The notes under the pieces are model-generated. The model saw only the letters and a program-made list of their open reading frames with translations. It made no database searches and was not told the DNA's origin. A DNA stretch of 64,000 bases from Stictocephala bisonia (lineage: Eukaryota; Arthropoda; Insecta; Hemiptera; Membracidae): positions 372,001 through 436,000 of the forward strand of contig JAQJVL010000519.1 in NCBI GenBank assembly GCA_035578905.1, given 5' to 3'. Shown here piece by piece: positions 44,002 through 53,987 of the stretch; position 1 is the stretch's first letter, and each line of letters starts with the position of its first letter. A program made the position numbers and the translations under genes.

Positions 44002-46094
44002 TTTTTTCGTTCAGGAATGATAGGGGCGGATAGGAAGGAGTCTGGTTTGGTTTTAGGTGTTTCGCTAAAGGTTTGGTTCTCTACATCTAACTTACAGCTA
44101 ACATTTACTGACATAGGCATAGAGCTATTAACAATATTTTCACAAACACCACTACTCTGCTTTTTTTTATCACTTTTCACTACCTCACTGTACTCTAGAA
44201 GTCCTGGGACAAAAGGCGGGCTAGTTGACTCAAATGAATTGCTGCAGGAGAGTTGTATATTCCCTCGAGGCTGAGATAGAGTTGGTGTTGTGGGGGTGTC
44301 CATTTCTGTTGTCAGGGTGGTCTCGTCTGGGTTTGTGGTGTTTCGAGAACTAGGCTGTCGCTGAAAAGTAGGCTGCTGCTCTCCACAGTCGTCTGAAGTT
44401 GCAGATGTAGTTGCGTTTTGGTTTTTGTGTTCAACAGAAATGGCCGCTCTTAAATCATCAACAAAGTCTGTGTAAGTGAGGCCATTGTAAAGAACTCTTG
44501 AGGATTTCTGATAGTAAGCAACTATTGTTACCCTAGCATTGGTTTTTCGCTGGAAATTTACGATGTTTTTGGCAAACAGATCAAGAGATATTTTGTCTCG
44601 TCCATATCCCATTGGCGAACAAATCAAGGTTCTTAAGGACCGCCTGCTGAAATCTTCAGACAGCTCATGAAAGGCAGCATTGTATACTTCTTCTTTAGGC
44701 TTGTCGTGGTATTCAGGTTTTGTCACCAGGCTATAGACCGAGGCACCGTTTTTTGTTCTTTGATAGGTCAGGTGTTCGCTACAGTAATCTTTCACTGATG
44801 GTCTACCAAAATTTTCTTTAAACTTGACTGCTACTCCTGCAGACATGTGTCTCTCTGAATCAAAGTCGGCAGAAATTGTGTGAGAGAAAGCTAGATTTTC
44901 TTCACAACCGAAGTCATCAAACACCTGATTCATGTTTTCTTCAATCACCTTTATTCCCTTAGCAGAAAAGGATCTGTAACTTTGACAATTCTTCAAAGAT
45001 TTTCTAATTTCTTCACACAGAATTCTTTTTCCATCTTTATTTAGGTGCTGACCATGCTTGGTGTGGTGGTATCTTTTCAATCTACGGCAGTCTACAATAT
45101 TTATTTCCTTGTTCTTTAAGTTAAAATTTATTCTCCGTATTTCTTTATTTATGGCATGTCGAGGAGGCAAATCGAATCTGTGAAACAAAGGAACTATGAT
45201 TACATTTGTGTAATTATTTTCAAATACGAAATTTTCAAACACTGCTGGGATTTTCTCAGCTGAGTTACTTTCCTCTTTCAACATGGTCTCGACACTATTT
45301 GAGCCGGCAATAATGACTGTTACATCATTATGTTTTAAATGTTTTATATTATCTTTAGAATTTTTCATGATATATTCTATCGGGGCTCCAGGAGAAGTAT
45401 TTATATAGAGATTGCTGTCCCTTGGTAAAAGATGGTTTAAGATTTCATAAAGGTTTTTTCCGTGGCTATCTGCATGTAGATAAATGTTTTTTTGGCAATC
45501 ATTGTTTCTTTTATCCTGTGAGCGCGTTTCTTCTTTTTTGGCTGGTTTCTTTTGTGGTTTTGGACAGGTATTTTTGGGTGTAGAACGATCCTCGCCCGTG
45601 TTGTCAGGCTGATCATTAAGAATTGAAAATTTATTTGATAATTGTAGATTGGCAATATATTGCTTCGAATTGTAGGTGTCACCGTTCGTTTTGGATAGGA
45701 CAGAGAATTTATCATTATTTTTCACATTTGTCATCAAATCAACAAGAGTTTTTTTACTTACAAGAGTTTGATTTTGTAGGATGTAAGCAATTTGTGATCT
45801 CTTTGTTATCAACTCTGACTTTGTCAACTCTGTATCATTCAAAACTTTAAGGGAAAGTTTTGGTTCTTGACTATTTAGCAGGACATTAATAATGATATCT
45901 GTGAAAACAATAACAAAAATTCCGCAGTCAAATGAATTCCTTTGCTGTGGTGATTTTACTTCTTTATAGTATGTATCAATGTCTTGATTTGTTCCATTCA
46001 GAAAAGCATGAAATTTAGTAGCCAGTAGGGTAGCAGCTTTACTATTGTATTTCTTTATTGGATCAAAATGGAAAAAAGTTGTGGTGCTTGCTTG
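43968..46094 (-). CDS. LINE ORF1: Ulp1/SENP8-like protease + SGNH esterase + TARG1-like macrodomain
   Basis: An open frame of 708 codons running unbroken into the 5' truncation point; the first in-frame stop upstream lies in the flanking Penelope sequence. Residues 1-83: C-terminal half of a C48 (Ulp1/SENP8) cysteine protease, with FFHFDP (Asp 11), SPQQRNSFDCGIFVI (oxyanion Gln 51, Cys 57). The active-site His lies in the lost part. 84-203: lysine-rich linker. About 204-370: SGNH-hydrolase-like domain with HADSHGKN (Ser 210), IIAGSNS (264-266 GSN) and KHGQHLNKDGK (His 350). About 387-529: macrodomain closest by eye to TARG1/OARD1, with MSAGVAVKFKENFG, YSLVTK (Lys 459 = TARG1 Lys84) and MGYGRD (Asp 500 = TARG1 Asp125). 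530-708: low-complexity Ser/Thr-rich tail. Esterase domains are known in CR1-like ORF1; the three-enzyme set is inferred here. This copy has lost its start codon. Confidence 0.82.
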   Translation of the reverse strand, partial: QASTTTFFHFDPIKKYNSKAATLLATKFHAFLNGTNQDIDTYYKEVKSPQQRNSFDCGIFVIVFTDIIINVLLNSQEPKLSLKVLNDTELTKSELITKRSQIAYILQNQTLVSKKTLVDLMTNVKNNDKFSVLSKTNGDTYNSKQYIANLQLSNKFSILNDQPDNTGEDRSTPKNTCPKPQKKPAKKEETRSQDKRNNDCQKNIYLHADSHGKNLYEILNHLLPRDSNLYINTSPGAPIEYIMKNSKDNIKHLKHNDVTVIIAGSNSVETMLKEESNSAEKIPAVFENFVFENNYTNVIIVPLFHRFDLPPRHAINKEIRRINFNLKNKEINIVDCRRLKRYHHTKHGQHLNKDGKRILCEEIRKSLKNCQSYRSFSAKGIKVIEENMNQVFDDFGCEENLAFSHTISADFDSERHMSAGVAVKFKENFGRPSVKDYCSEHLTYQRTKNGASVYSLVTKPEYHDKPKEEVYNAAFHELSEDFSRRSLRTLICSPMGYGRDKISLDLFAKNIVNFQRKTNARVTIVAYYQKSSRVLYNGLTYTDFVDDLRAAISVEHKNQNATTSATSDDCGEQQPTFQRQPSSRNTTNPDETTLTTEMDTPTTPTLSQPRGNIQLSCSNSFESTSPPFVPGLLEYSEVVKSDKKKQSSGVCENIVNSSMPMSVNVSCKLDVENQTFSETPKTKPDSFLSAPIIPERKNIAPIRTIKIT
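44001..44007 (-). other. Candidate -1 ribosomal frameshift heptamer A_AAA_AAC
   Basis: In the ORF1 frame the codons read CGA AAA AAC ATA, so A_AAA_AAC is exactly in the X_XXY_YYZ phase. A -1 slip continues at CAT AGC TCC through 29 sense codons into ORF2. ORF1 otherwise stops at TAG 43970-43968. Weak downstream stems are possible (TAACT/AGTTA about 25 nt on), but no strong pseudoknot was found by eye. Confidence 0.6.
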
Positions 46095-46095
46095 C

Positions 46096-46219
46096 TAATG
46101 TGACTTTTGACAACGTACAATGGATGTGAACATGGAGTTTTTACTCTGAAACCGGTTATCCAATAAATAAGATTTTGTAGCTGAAGATGACAAAAGGTAC
46201 GTTAACCTTATTATTTGTT
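46096..46219 (+). mobile_element. Penelope-like element 3' end, plus-strand copy (right part)
   Basis: Resumes the copy of 40285-40748 after the LINE. It carries GAACATGGAGTTTTTACTCT GAAACC and CTGAAGATGACAAAAGG, hammerhead-ribozyme-like core pieces of the kind found in Penelope terminal repeats, both degenerate. It ends at CCTTATTATTTGTT, the same end as 39546 in the other copy. Confidence 0.85.
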
Positions 46220-46804
46220 AAAAAAACATTATCAATTAATGGTAATATTCAAATAAAAAATTCAACCAGGAATCAAATAAAACAATCAAAATAAAAGATT
46301 TTAGTGTCTAACTTATTCCATGATCATAGTCACATATTTTTCTTCTTACCGTATGGCATAAATCTACTTAAACAAAATATCAGAATTCAGCATCTATTAA
46401 AAAGGGATCAAGATTAAATATTTTTACATTGGCAGTTTAAGAAGCAAGTTTCAGAACCAATTTTTGTACTATTCTTCTTTATGTGATAAATTGAAGATGT
46501 TTAATCACCAATATTATAATTGTCCAATATCTTGTTTCTATATACTGTTTTCTGTTACTTAAATAAAACAATGTATTTGGTATACCATGACCGCACAATA
46601 ACTCCTGTCAGGCATTGTCTTAGGCAAACACCTGATTAGCACTTGACAAGTCATCAGCAGCCATTGATAGAACATTTCCGAATACTTATCAAAATTTAAT
46701 AAAACTAAGTGCAATTGACCCTCTTAACCAAGATCAAAATTAACCATTTAAAGCCACATTTTTTCTAAACATTTAGTTCCAAACCATTGGAATTACCAGA
46801 TCAT
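46220..46804. other. Tret1-like intron, unassigned
   Basis: AT-rich; no exon or element recognised. Confidence 0.4.
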
Positions 46805-47953
46805 CAGACCACCCTTTGACTGCCGAGGAATAACTTACGTTGTGTCCCAGAACTGCTAGACCCAGTTGCGCTAGTGTTACCGCCAGGCGCGAGCCGATTC
46901 GGCAGTATGTTACCCAGAACCACCAAGCCATTTTGAGCCGATTTTGCATAAGTACAAATAAGTATTTGCAGTTTCGCTAATTTTTAAGATAGAATAATGT
47001 TTTTGGTGTCATTATTTTTTTAAAAATATTCTCTACTGATATATAAAGACGGTTTAATGTTTTTGATTTAATTAAGAATAAAAAATAAAAAATAACTAAC
47101 AAACACAAAGTTGAAACTTTATAATTTTTTATTTTTAAATTCAATAACATTAATACTTAAAAATAAACATAAACTCTCACTTTTTATTATAAAACAGCTA
47201 ATAAAGAACGTTTGACCTAGAAATACTTATAAACAAGATAGATTTTTTTAATTTTTAGGAAATTTGCATATTATGCAAAAATCTGCATATTATGTAGCCT
47301 ACTTGCATTATTTTTCATCATATTGTAATGTATTATTTCAGAAATGCCTGAAATATAATAAAAAAGCTAATTTGACACAAATCAATAAAAACATCACACA
47401 TAGTTGTGTTATTTATCTTAAAATATATGTAAATTGTTTTACTAACAATTAAAAAATTCCCAATTGTAGAAAACATCATTTTCATCACAAAAATATAAAA
47501 AAAAATTAACTGAAACACTCTAAGTTTTCAAGTTAAATAAAAAGTTTATTCAGAAACACAATTTTATTTACACTATGTACAACATGTTTGCTGTGTGTTT
47601 ATATTTTGCACAAAAATGCTGATAATCTACATACATCTACATCAATGTCAATAATATTTGTTATCTTATGTTAATTTACTAAATTAAATAAACATTGTAG
47701 AGGCTATTGTCTTAAAGAGTGACCATTTCCTTTCTACGAGATATATCATTTATTCCTAAAAATACCGAAACTATGGCAAAATTACTAAAAGCCGATTAGA
47801 TTGGCTCATGGCGGTTATGGTCCGACAGTGTGTGGCGCTGAGACTAGTCCTCGGCGGTTCTGGCTACGAAGTGGTGAGCTGATGTAGTCGGCCTCTGGCG
47901 GTTTTGGATACTAACTACAAAGCCGATCTCATCAGTTGGTGGTCAAAGAGTTA
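46805..47953. mobile_element. Possible TTAA-type element with subterminal repeats (uncertain)
   Basis: CCCTTTGACTGCC (46812 on) and, inverted, GGTGGTCAAAGAGTTAA (to 47953) could be ends, with a TTAA only on the right. The 100-150 bp inside each end share inverted, GC-richer CCAGAACCGCC-like motifs against an AT-rich middle. No transposase is present. Confidence 0.35.
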
Positions 47954-48026
47954 ACAGTAGTTTACTGTATTAACAGCCAATCCAACATGTGATATTTTAA
48001 CAAATTTATATGCCACTGTGTTCTAG

Positions 48027-48162
48027 ATTATAGCGTCATGCATCGCTCACACGTTAGTCATACAGGCAGGCATCAACATGGCTTTTTCAGCTGTTCTCCT
48101 GCCACAGTTGATGGCACCCGACTCTACCTTCCAAGTTAGCAAAGTTGAAGCTTCATGGATAG
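48027..48162 (+). CDS. Tret1: Tret1-like sugar transporter, exon with first membrane helix
   Basis: Acceptor TGTTCTAG (to 48026), donor GTTAGT (48163). It encodes IIASCIAHTLVIQAGINMAF, then SAVLLPQLMAPDSTF and KVEASWI: the first membrane helix and the first extracellular loop, ending with the EASWI(A) block that opens helix 2 in Tret1-like MFS sugar transporters. Phase 0 in, phase 1 out (G + CT = Ala with the next exon). An alternative acceptor at 48033 would drop seven bases and break the match to the previous exon's phase, so 48027 is preferred. Confidence 0.85.
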
Positions 48163-48309
48163 GTTAGTGAATCTTGTTGAATCATTTGGTTTATAACAAG
48201 TTAATTATTTTAAATGTAATATACTTATTTTGGCATTGCCAGAAATACCTACTGTAACATATAAATGAAATGATTTAATTACTATTATAACAACAGCATT
48301 TTCTTTTCT

Positions 48310-48530
48310 ATTAAAAGAAGAGATCGATTATCTTTTTAACCCTACTCTGCCCATTCTCCATAGACTATTCATGTGTGCAGGAAACTTATTCATGTGTGCA
48401 GGGGGAGCCAGTACAGTATAAGGTGAAAATTACTGATAAAAACTTGCAGTAAAAGCAGGGATTCAAACTTGCGTGGTCTTTGATTCGGGCTCCAAAGTCC
48501 TGACACCTTACACTACTGGCTCTTCCAACT
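48310..48530 (-). mobile_element. tRNA-derived SINE-like element in intron
   Basis: On the minus strand GAGCCAGTAGTGTAAGGTG (box-A-like, from about 48520) is followed about 45 bases on by GCAAGTTTGAATCCCTG (box B). A CTGGCTCCCCCTGC segment and a partly duplicated CACACATGAATA follow. Tail and duplication are not clear. Confidence 0.5.
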
Positions 48531-48624
48531 AAATTAAAATAATACTCAATATCTTAATAATGTTTTTAAGTTACTTTTTAACTAACAATAATAGATGTAG
48601 CTAAATTTTATATTTTACCAGCTG

Positions 48625-49721
48625 CAGTAGAATCTCGGTTATCCGAGCCCCGATTATCCGAGCCTCCGGATTAGCCAAGCTAGTCATCAGACAATGAAAA
48701 ATAAACATGAATCTATTAATAAAGGAAAACTATAGTGTGACACATCATAGAATCGATTGACAAGAAATCAGTGTCTCTATTGGCTGTTGTTGCTAGGTTA
48801 AGGCACTTCAGAGTCGTCATGAGATGTATTTATGATATTGTACTCTACTATAGGAATAATTTTGTCACCCAAATGCATTCACTCCTGACACATCACCACC
48901 TGACACCATCGGCTTAGTCGACTGCTCTCGCACTAAATGTGGTTGTTTTAGTGTGTTGACTTTCATGATTTTTACAATATTAGTATTGGAAATATTATTG
49001 TAATTTATTGTTGTTATTGTTCAATATTTTATTCAAGTGTTTTGATATGAGTGGTGAATGATTGAAAGTTGCTTATAATGAAATAGAAATGATGAATCAA
49101 TCAGTCTTTTCGTCGCCAACGTGTATGACAAATGTGGTACTGATCAATAAATTTGTTCCGTTAAAATGTTGAATGGTTCCCTGAACTATTAAGAGAGTAA
49201 TGTAGATTGCTTTAAATGACAGGATAAATACAATCATTTCGCTCGGTAATCAGACTGAACGGTACCCTGCACTTAAAACCAAGATGCGAATGACGAATAC
49301 TACCGTGGACCGTAGATAGATGAAATAAATACGAAAGGCTTCGTTGTTAACAAATGTATTGTTAGAGGAAATTGCCCATCCACAATACTGCCTATGGACA
49401 TTACATTACATTTTTACTATTAAGTTATATTTTTATAGTTTTGTACTGACTGTTGTAGAGTTTTAAAATGGAATAATTATTCCCAATTTTTTTCCATTCT
49501 GCGGTAATACAACTTTTAAAAGACATAACTTGATGTTTCTACTTTTTTACAAGACTGTAACTACATTTACACTATTTTGCGTTTTTTCTTGTAATAAACT
49601 AGTTTTGTACTTTTTTTATAGCTTTTACATTATTTTTACCATAACCTCCGTATTATCCGAGTTTTTATATATTCGAGGTGCTCCTGGTCCCAATTACCTC
49701 GGTTAACCGAGAGTCTACTAT
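48625..49721. mobile_element. Pogo/Tigger-like element remnant in intron
   Basis: The left end CAGTAGAATCTCGGTTATCC pairs with the right end GGTTAACCGAGAGTCTACTA in inverted orientation, allowing mismatches. Internal CCGATTATCCGAGCC and TATTATCCGAG copies are typical subterminal repeats. No intact transposase was seen in the 1.1 kb, and a TA duplication is not evident at the left end. Confidence 0.65.
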
Positions 49722-50618
49722 ATTTGTACCGAGCGATACGCTCTCTAATCTCACTCCTTAGTTCGGACAGTTGTACTGTTCTAACTCAGTGAGAACATTA
49801 TGGTACTTTGTTTTTTTAGACTTTAGCAAGAAAGGTTAGTTGCATAGCTGTACCCTTGACTCAGTTCAGCTATATATGTATTTTAATCAGCGATCATGCA
49901 TAATTTCAAATATACCATAAAATATTGGTTGTTAAAATCTGCTATTTACAGTGTTGATGAATTTTTTCTTGTAATACAAAATCTCACAGGCTAGGTTAGT
50001 GTATCATTTTGACGTTGTTATATACATTCATTGTATCCTGACAATAAATGATTTGATACAGAAAACTGTGCAAAGGGTATATATTTATCTGTAAATTGAG
50101 AAATGTGTAAAGTAATTAAAACATTTCAAAGTTTTGAATTGTAATGTTTTTAAGACATTATTATTGAACCTGTTAACAAAACATTAACATGCTCGAATAA
50201 AATTAGTGTTGATGCAAGATATATGTTTGATCAAAAGTATTTGAAGAAAAAAATGATATTAGTATATATTTTTAATTATCATTCATTGTCAAGCCACCAT
50301 GCTGATCATAGAGATAGGGGGTGAATATGAGAGGTAACTTAGTGTGATGAGTGTAGTCATTGTTACTAGCTAAGGTCAACTGTCCCTTAAACAAATTAAA
50401 AAGTAAAACTGCATTTATTGATGCATGAAACTGGTTTTATTGGTACATGCGATATAATTATAACAATAATTGTATGATGCAATAAACGCTTTTGTTGTAG
50501 ATGTGCTCATGTTATCTTTGTGTTAATGATGCTTTTAATAATTATCAGTTCTTTTTTCCAATTTTTTCAATAAAATTAATAGTTGGTAAAAAATAAATTA
50601 GAGCCAATTAGACTTCCA
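49722..50618. other. Tret1-like intron, unassigned
   Basis: AT-rich; no exon or element recognised. Confidence 0.4.
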
Positions 50619-51000
50619 ATTAATGATATGGGTTAATGTTCTATCATGGTGGTGAATTAAAGGGTAGATTTGCCCCATCCATTAATGATATGGGTTAATG
50701 TTCTGTCATGGTGGTAAATTAAAGGGTAGATTTGCCCCCATCCATTAATGATATGGGTTAATGTTCTGTCATGGTGGTAAATTAAAGGGTAGATTTGCCC
50801 CCATCCATTAATGATATGGGTTAATGTTCTGTCATGGTGGTAAATTAAAGGGTAGATTTGCCCCCATCCATTAATGATATGGGTTAATGTTCTGTCATGG
50901 TGGTAAATTAAAGGGTAGATTTGCCCACATCCATTAATGATATGGGTTAATGTTCTGTCATGGTGGTAAATTAAAGGGTAGATTTGCCCACATCCATTAA
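50619..51000. repeat. Tandem repeat, six units of 63 bp (first 62)
   Basis: Units start with TAATGATATGGGTTAATG and contain GTCATGGTGGTAAATTAAAG and TTTGCCCCCATCC. Because 63 is divisible by three, one minus-strand frame stays open (INGWGQIYPLIYHHDRTLTH repeated), but nothing else suggests it is translated. It lies in a Tret1-like intron. Confidence 0.95.
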
Positions 51001-51474
51001 CCAGATATCTATTATGCAAATAGCTCTGCAGTTTCCATCAAATTTGTTTATTTAAAATAGTTTATTTCTCAGTAGTTTTATGTGTTTTAATTGTTTAACT
51101 TGCATAGCTGTGTGTCTGTGAATTGATTGATTATGGTATTTCACATGCCATATTGTAAGATGTTTCTTGAAATAGCTTAGCTGTAGTTCTTGTAAGATTA
51201 AATTGTATTACTATACTTTAGGTGGCTTTTCTTACAACCAAAATATTGTGAACAATGTCCCTTTTACATGAAAGATAGCAAATATCAACATTAACTTTGC
51301 ATCCTTTCAATATTCTGCATTACCAAGAAAAATAAAAAAATAAATAAATAAATAAAATAAAAGAAAAATGTGCAATATTGGATCACACTATCTAGATTAT
51401 TACACTAAAAATTCCTTAAATAAAACTGATTAATTGATACACTACTTTGTGATAATATGTTGTTGATGTTCTAG

Positions 51475-51663
51475 CTAGCTTAGTTGCGATTGTAACGCCA
51501 GTAGGGGCTCTGTTGTGTGGGCCCTTTATGGATCTGTTGGGTCGCAAGCCGTTCTCAATCCTAGTAACTGTTCCCCTTACTCTCTCATGGATCCTTGTGA
51601 TTACCACCCAAAACTCTGTGTGGATGTTGTATATTGCACGAGTGCTAGCTGGATTTGGTGGTG
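51475..51663 (+). CDS. Tret1: Tret1-like sugar transporter, exon with helices 2-4
   Basis: Acceptor TTCTAG (to 51474), donor GTAAGT (51664). It encodes SLVAIVTPVGALLCGPF, MDLLGRKPFSI (the MFS D-x-x-GRK loop between helices 2 and 3), TTQNSVWMLYIARVLAGFGGG. Joins the previous exon at a split Ala codon and the next at a split Gly codon (G + GT). Confidence 0.93.
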
Positions 51664-53685
51664 GTAAGTATACAAAATTAAGTTTCTGTAGATTCACTTG
51701 TGATAAGAGAGAATTTAATGATTTATATTGAAAGGTTTCTAGTCAGTCAAACTAGCTTCTCGTAATTTTAAATGAATTCTTGCGAAAAACAGCTTGGAGT
51801 TAACTTGGTACAAGTTTACTGGTCAGAACAAGGGACTATCACTGTCATAGGTGAAATGAACCTTCCTCATAAAGAATGGATTATGTTGAGTCACTTTTGC
51901 ACAAGTCTGAAGTGATGGTACCTTTGGAAATATAAGTGGGTACTAACGAATGATCAGTCAGGTGAATGCAAAGCTGAAACTTAAACTATGGATTACATAG
52001 TTAATTGTTGCCCAATTGCTCTTGTAGGGGGATTAACTGGTCTTCATTCAAAATTTATCTCAGTAACGGGAAATAAATATTTTAACATTAAGACACAAAT
52101 TCTTTGTACTTAAGATTTAATTTTTGGATTTTAAATTTGTAGTTCTGTTTTTCTTTTTCTTTTTTTGTACGGCTGGCAAGAAAATGAATAAAGCCATAAT
52201 ACATACAGTACATACAGTAAATGTATTGATAAAGCTATTATGACTATGAGATGTATAATAAACCTATTAACATTATTTATGTATTTTATATAAGTGTAAT
52301 TATTTTGTTAAAATATGTGATGGATATAGTTATAGGACTTTTTTTCTCAAATTAAAACTAGAATTACAGTTCAAAGCATATGCTCCCATTGCACTTTGCA
52401 AGTGTATCCGATTATATACGTAAACATTTTTCTTCAAGCGAGCGGTGTGCGTATATATACACACACTGTTTTTAACTCAACGAGCGTTTGCCAGGAATAC
52501 GCTTCCTAAGGTCACACGCAATTCGATATTAGTCATACCCAAAACTACCCAAAACTCTTGTTACATCCTCTACCCAAAACTATTGTTGACTCACCCCTTC
52601 CATACCCTCTCCGACCCTCCTCTCTCCCTAAAACTTGTGTTGTTGTTAGTTCCTCGTCCAGTGCTTCATCTGCTGTATTCTGCGTCGCACACTTTGTTTA
52701 CTTAAAAACAAGTTACTTCAGCTTATGAATTCGATTTGTTCTGTTTATTTTATTTATGTAGTTTAGTTTTGTTTACTTTTGCAAAACCTGTCAGGAAAAG
52801 CATCACTTGCATCCAGAAAACTGCTTTGAGGCATATCATACTAAAGAGAAATATCCTTGAATACACTTGTAATATCATGTTTAGTCATTAGATTATACAA
52901 TAAAATTAAATTAACAACTAATTAGTATTTTATTTCAAACCTACCTACCAACTGATTTTAGTAGAACAAGCTAATGACGGGTAAAAACGTACAAAACAAT
53001 TTCCCTTTGAGCTGATGACGTGTATATATGCAAATATTACTTTTGGAAAAAATGTTTAGAAAAATTTTTTCGCCTAAATATTAGTTCGATTTGCACATGA
53101 TATTTAATTTTGAAGCATAATATTATATATTGGTAAAAAATCTAGTAGTGACCTGACCAAGTTTCATATATGCTTATGTTAAGAATATAAATTAGCTCAC
53201 AAGGGGTTAACATTAAATTAATGTTGAAAGTTAGAATGACGTAGAGTTATTGGTGTTCTCTTAATTTGTATTGTTGCTTACCACAGTAAATAAACAATGA
53301 TGTGGATTTTGTTATTAGTTCTATTATTATTTTTTATTTTTACTCTGGATTTTATTTCACAAGCATTTTTCAGGTCCATTAGAAAATATCACAACTTTTT
53401 AAATAAAATCATCGTTTGTACACAGTTTTGTAAAATATTTATAAATTTTGTTTTTAGTTGGTCATAGTTAAAAAAAATTATTTGACGTTTATTCTTTATT
53501 TAAAATTACATATATTTCAGAATTATTAAATTAAATAATGAAACAGAACACTTTTATGTTAAGAATAAAAATGTATAATTTAGCTTTTAAAATTATAAAT
53601 TCTTAACTTTAAATTTTGTATTATTTTAAAATAGTCACAAGTCCTAAATATAAATTAAAAGTAGTTTATTTGTTTTTATTTTAAG
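51664..53685. other. Tret1-like intron
   Basis: AT-rich, no exon seen. 52430-52700 is less AT-rich with runs of CCCAAAACT but without a recognisable gene or element ends. Confidence 0.5.
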
Positions 53686-53987
53686 GTCTGACGACTGTGT
53701 CCCTAGTTTACATATCAGAAGTAACTGATGCCACATGGAGACCAATGCTACTCTGTCTCAACTCTGTATTTGTCAGCCTCGGTGTTCTGTTGACTAATGC
53801 ATTGGGAGTGTTTTTCCCGTGGCGGCTTGTTGCTGGATTTTTCTGTATTCTCTCCATTCTTAGTGCCTTCTGTATCGCTGTCTACAATCCTGAGAGTCCT
53901 CATTGGCTGCTTACATTCCATCCTGACTCTGATGAACATTTTGAGAAGGCAAAGAAGTCTGTACACTTCCTCTATCGTAACCAGCAA
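53686..53987 (+). CDS. Tret1: Tret1-like sugar transporter, exon with helices 4-6
   Basis: Acceptor TATTTTAAG (to 53685), donor GTAAGT (53988). It encodes LTTVSLVYISEVTDATWRP (helix 4 end and the ISE motif), hydrophobic helices 5 and 6, and YNPESPHWLLT, the PESPRWL signature of sugar transporters with His for Arg. It ends FLYRNQQ in phase 0. Confidence 0.94.

Larger units (their letters stand above)
40749..46095 (-). mobile_element. LINE with long intact ORFs and a multi-enzyme ORF1
   Basis: A 5347-bp minus-strand element inserted in a Penelope-like 3' UTR with a 4-bp TAAT duplication. Order: 5'-truncated ORF1 frame (46094-43968), ORF2 in the -1 frame (to 41071), 322-bp 3' UTR ending in an A/T-rich tail. 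The 3' end has TTTGTC and GACAAA half-sites seen in related copies. Truncation removed the ORF1 N-terminus and the 5' UTR, so this copy probably lacks its promoter, but no frameshift or stop interrupts either frame, which implies recent insertion. RT wording (SYRPVSIVPILSK, GVPQGSVLGP) and the esterase in ORF1 put it in the CR1/L2-like part of the jockey superfamily. Confidence 0.93.

Noticed and set aside
43076..44274. Several plus-strand frames of 79-97 codons opposite the LINE ORFs
   Set aside because: Antisense shadows of ORF1 and ORF2.
50657..51019. 120-codon minus-strand open frame with repeats of INGWGQIYPLIYHHDRTL
   Set aside because: It is the 63-bp tandem repeat read in one frame; unit length divisible by three keeps it open. 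No start context, splice sites or domain.
53748..53987. Minus-strand and alternative plus-strand frames over the Tret1-like exon
   Set aside because: Shadows of the real exon, which has matching splice phases and the PESPHWL motif.
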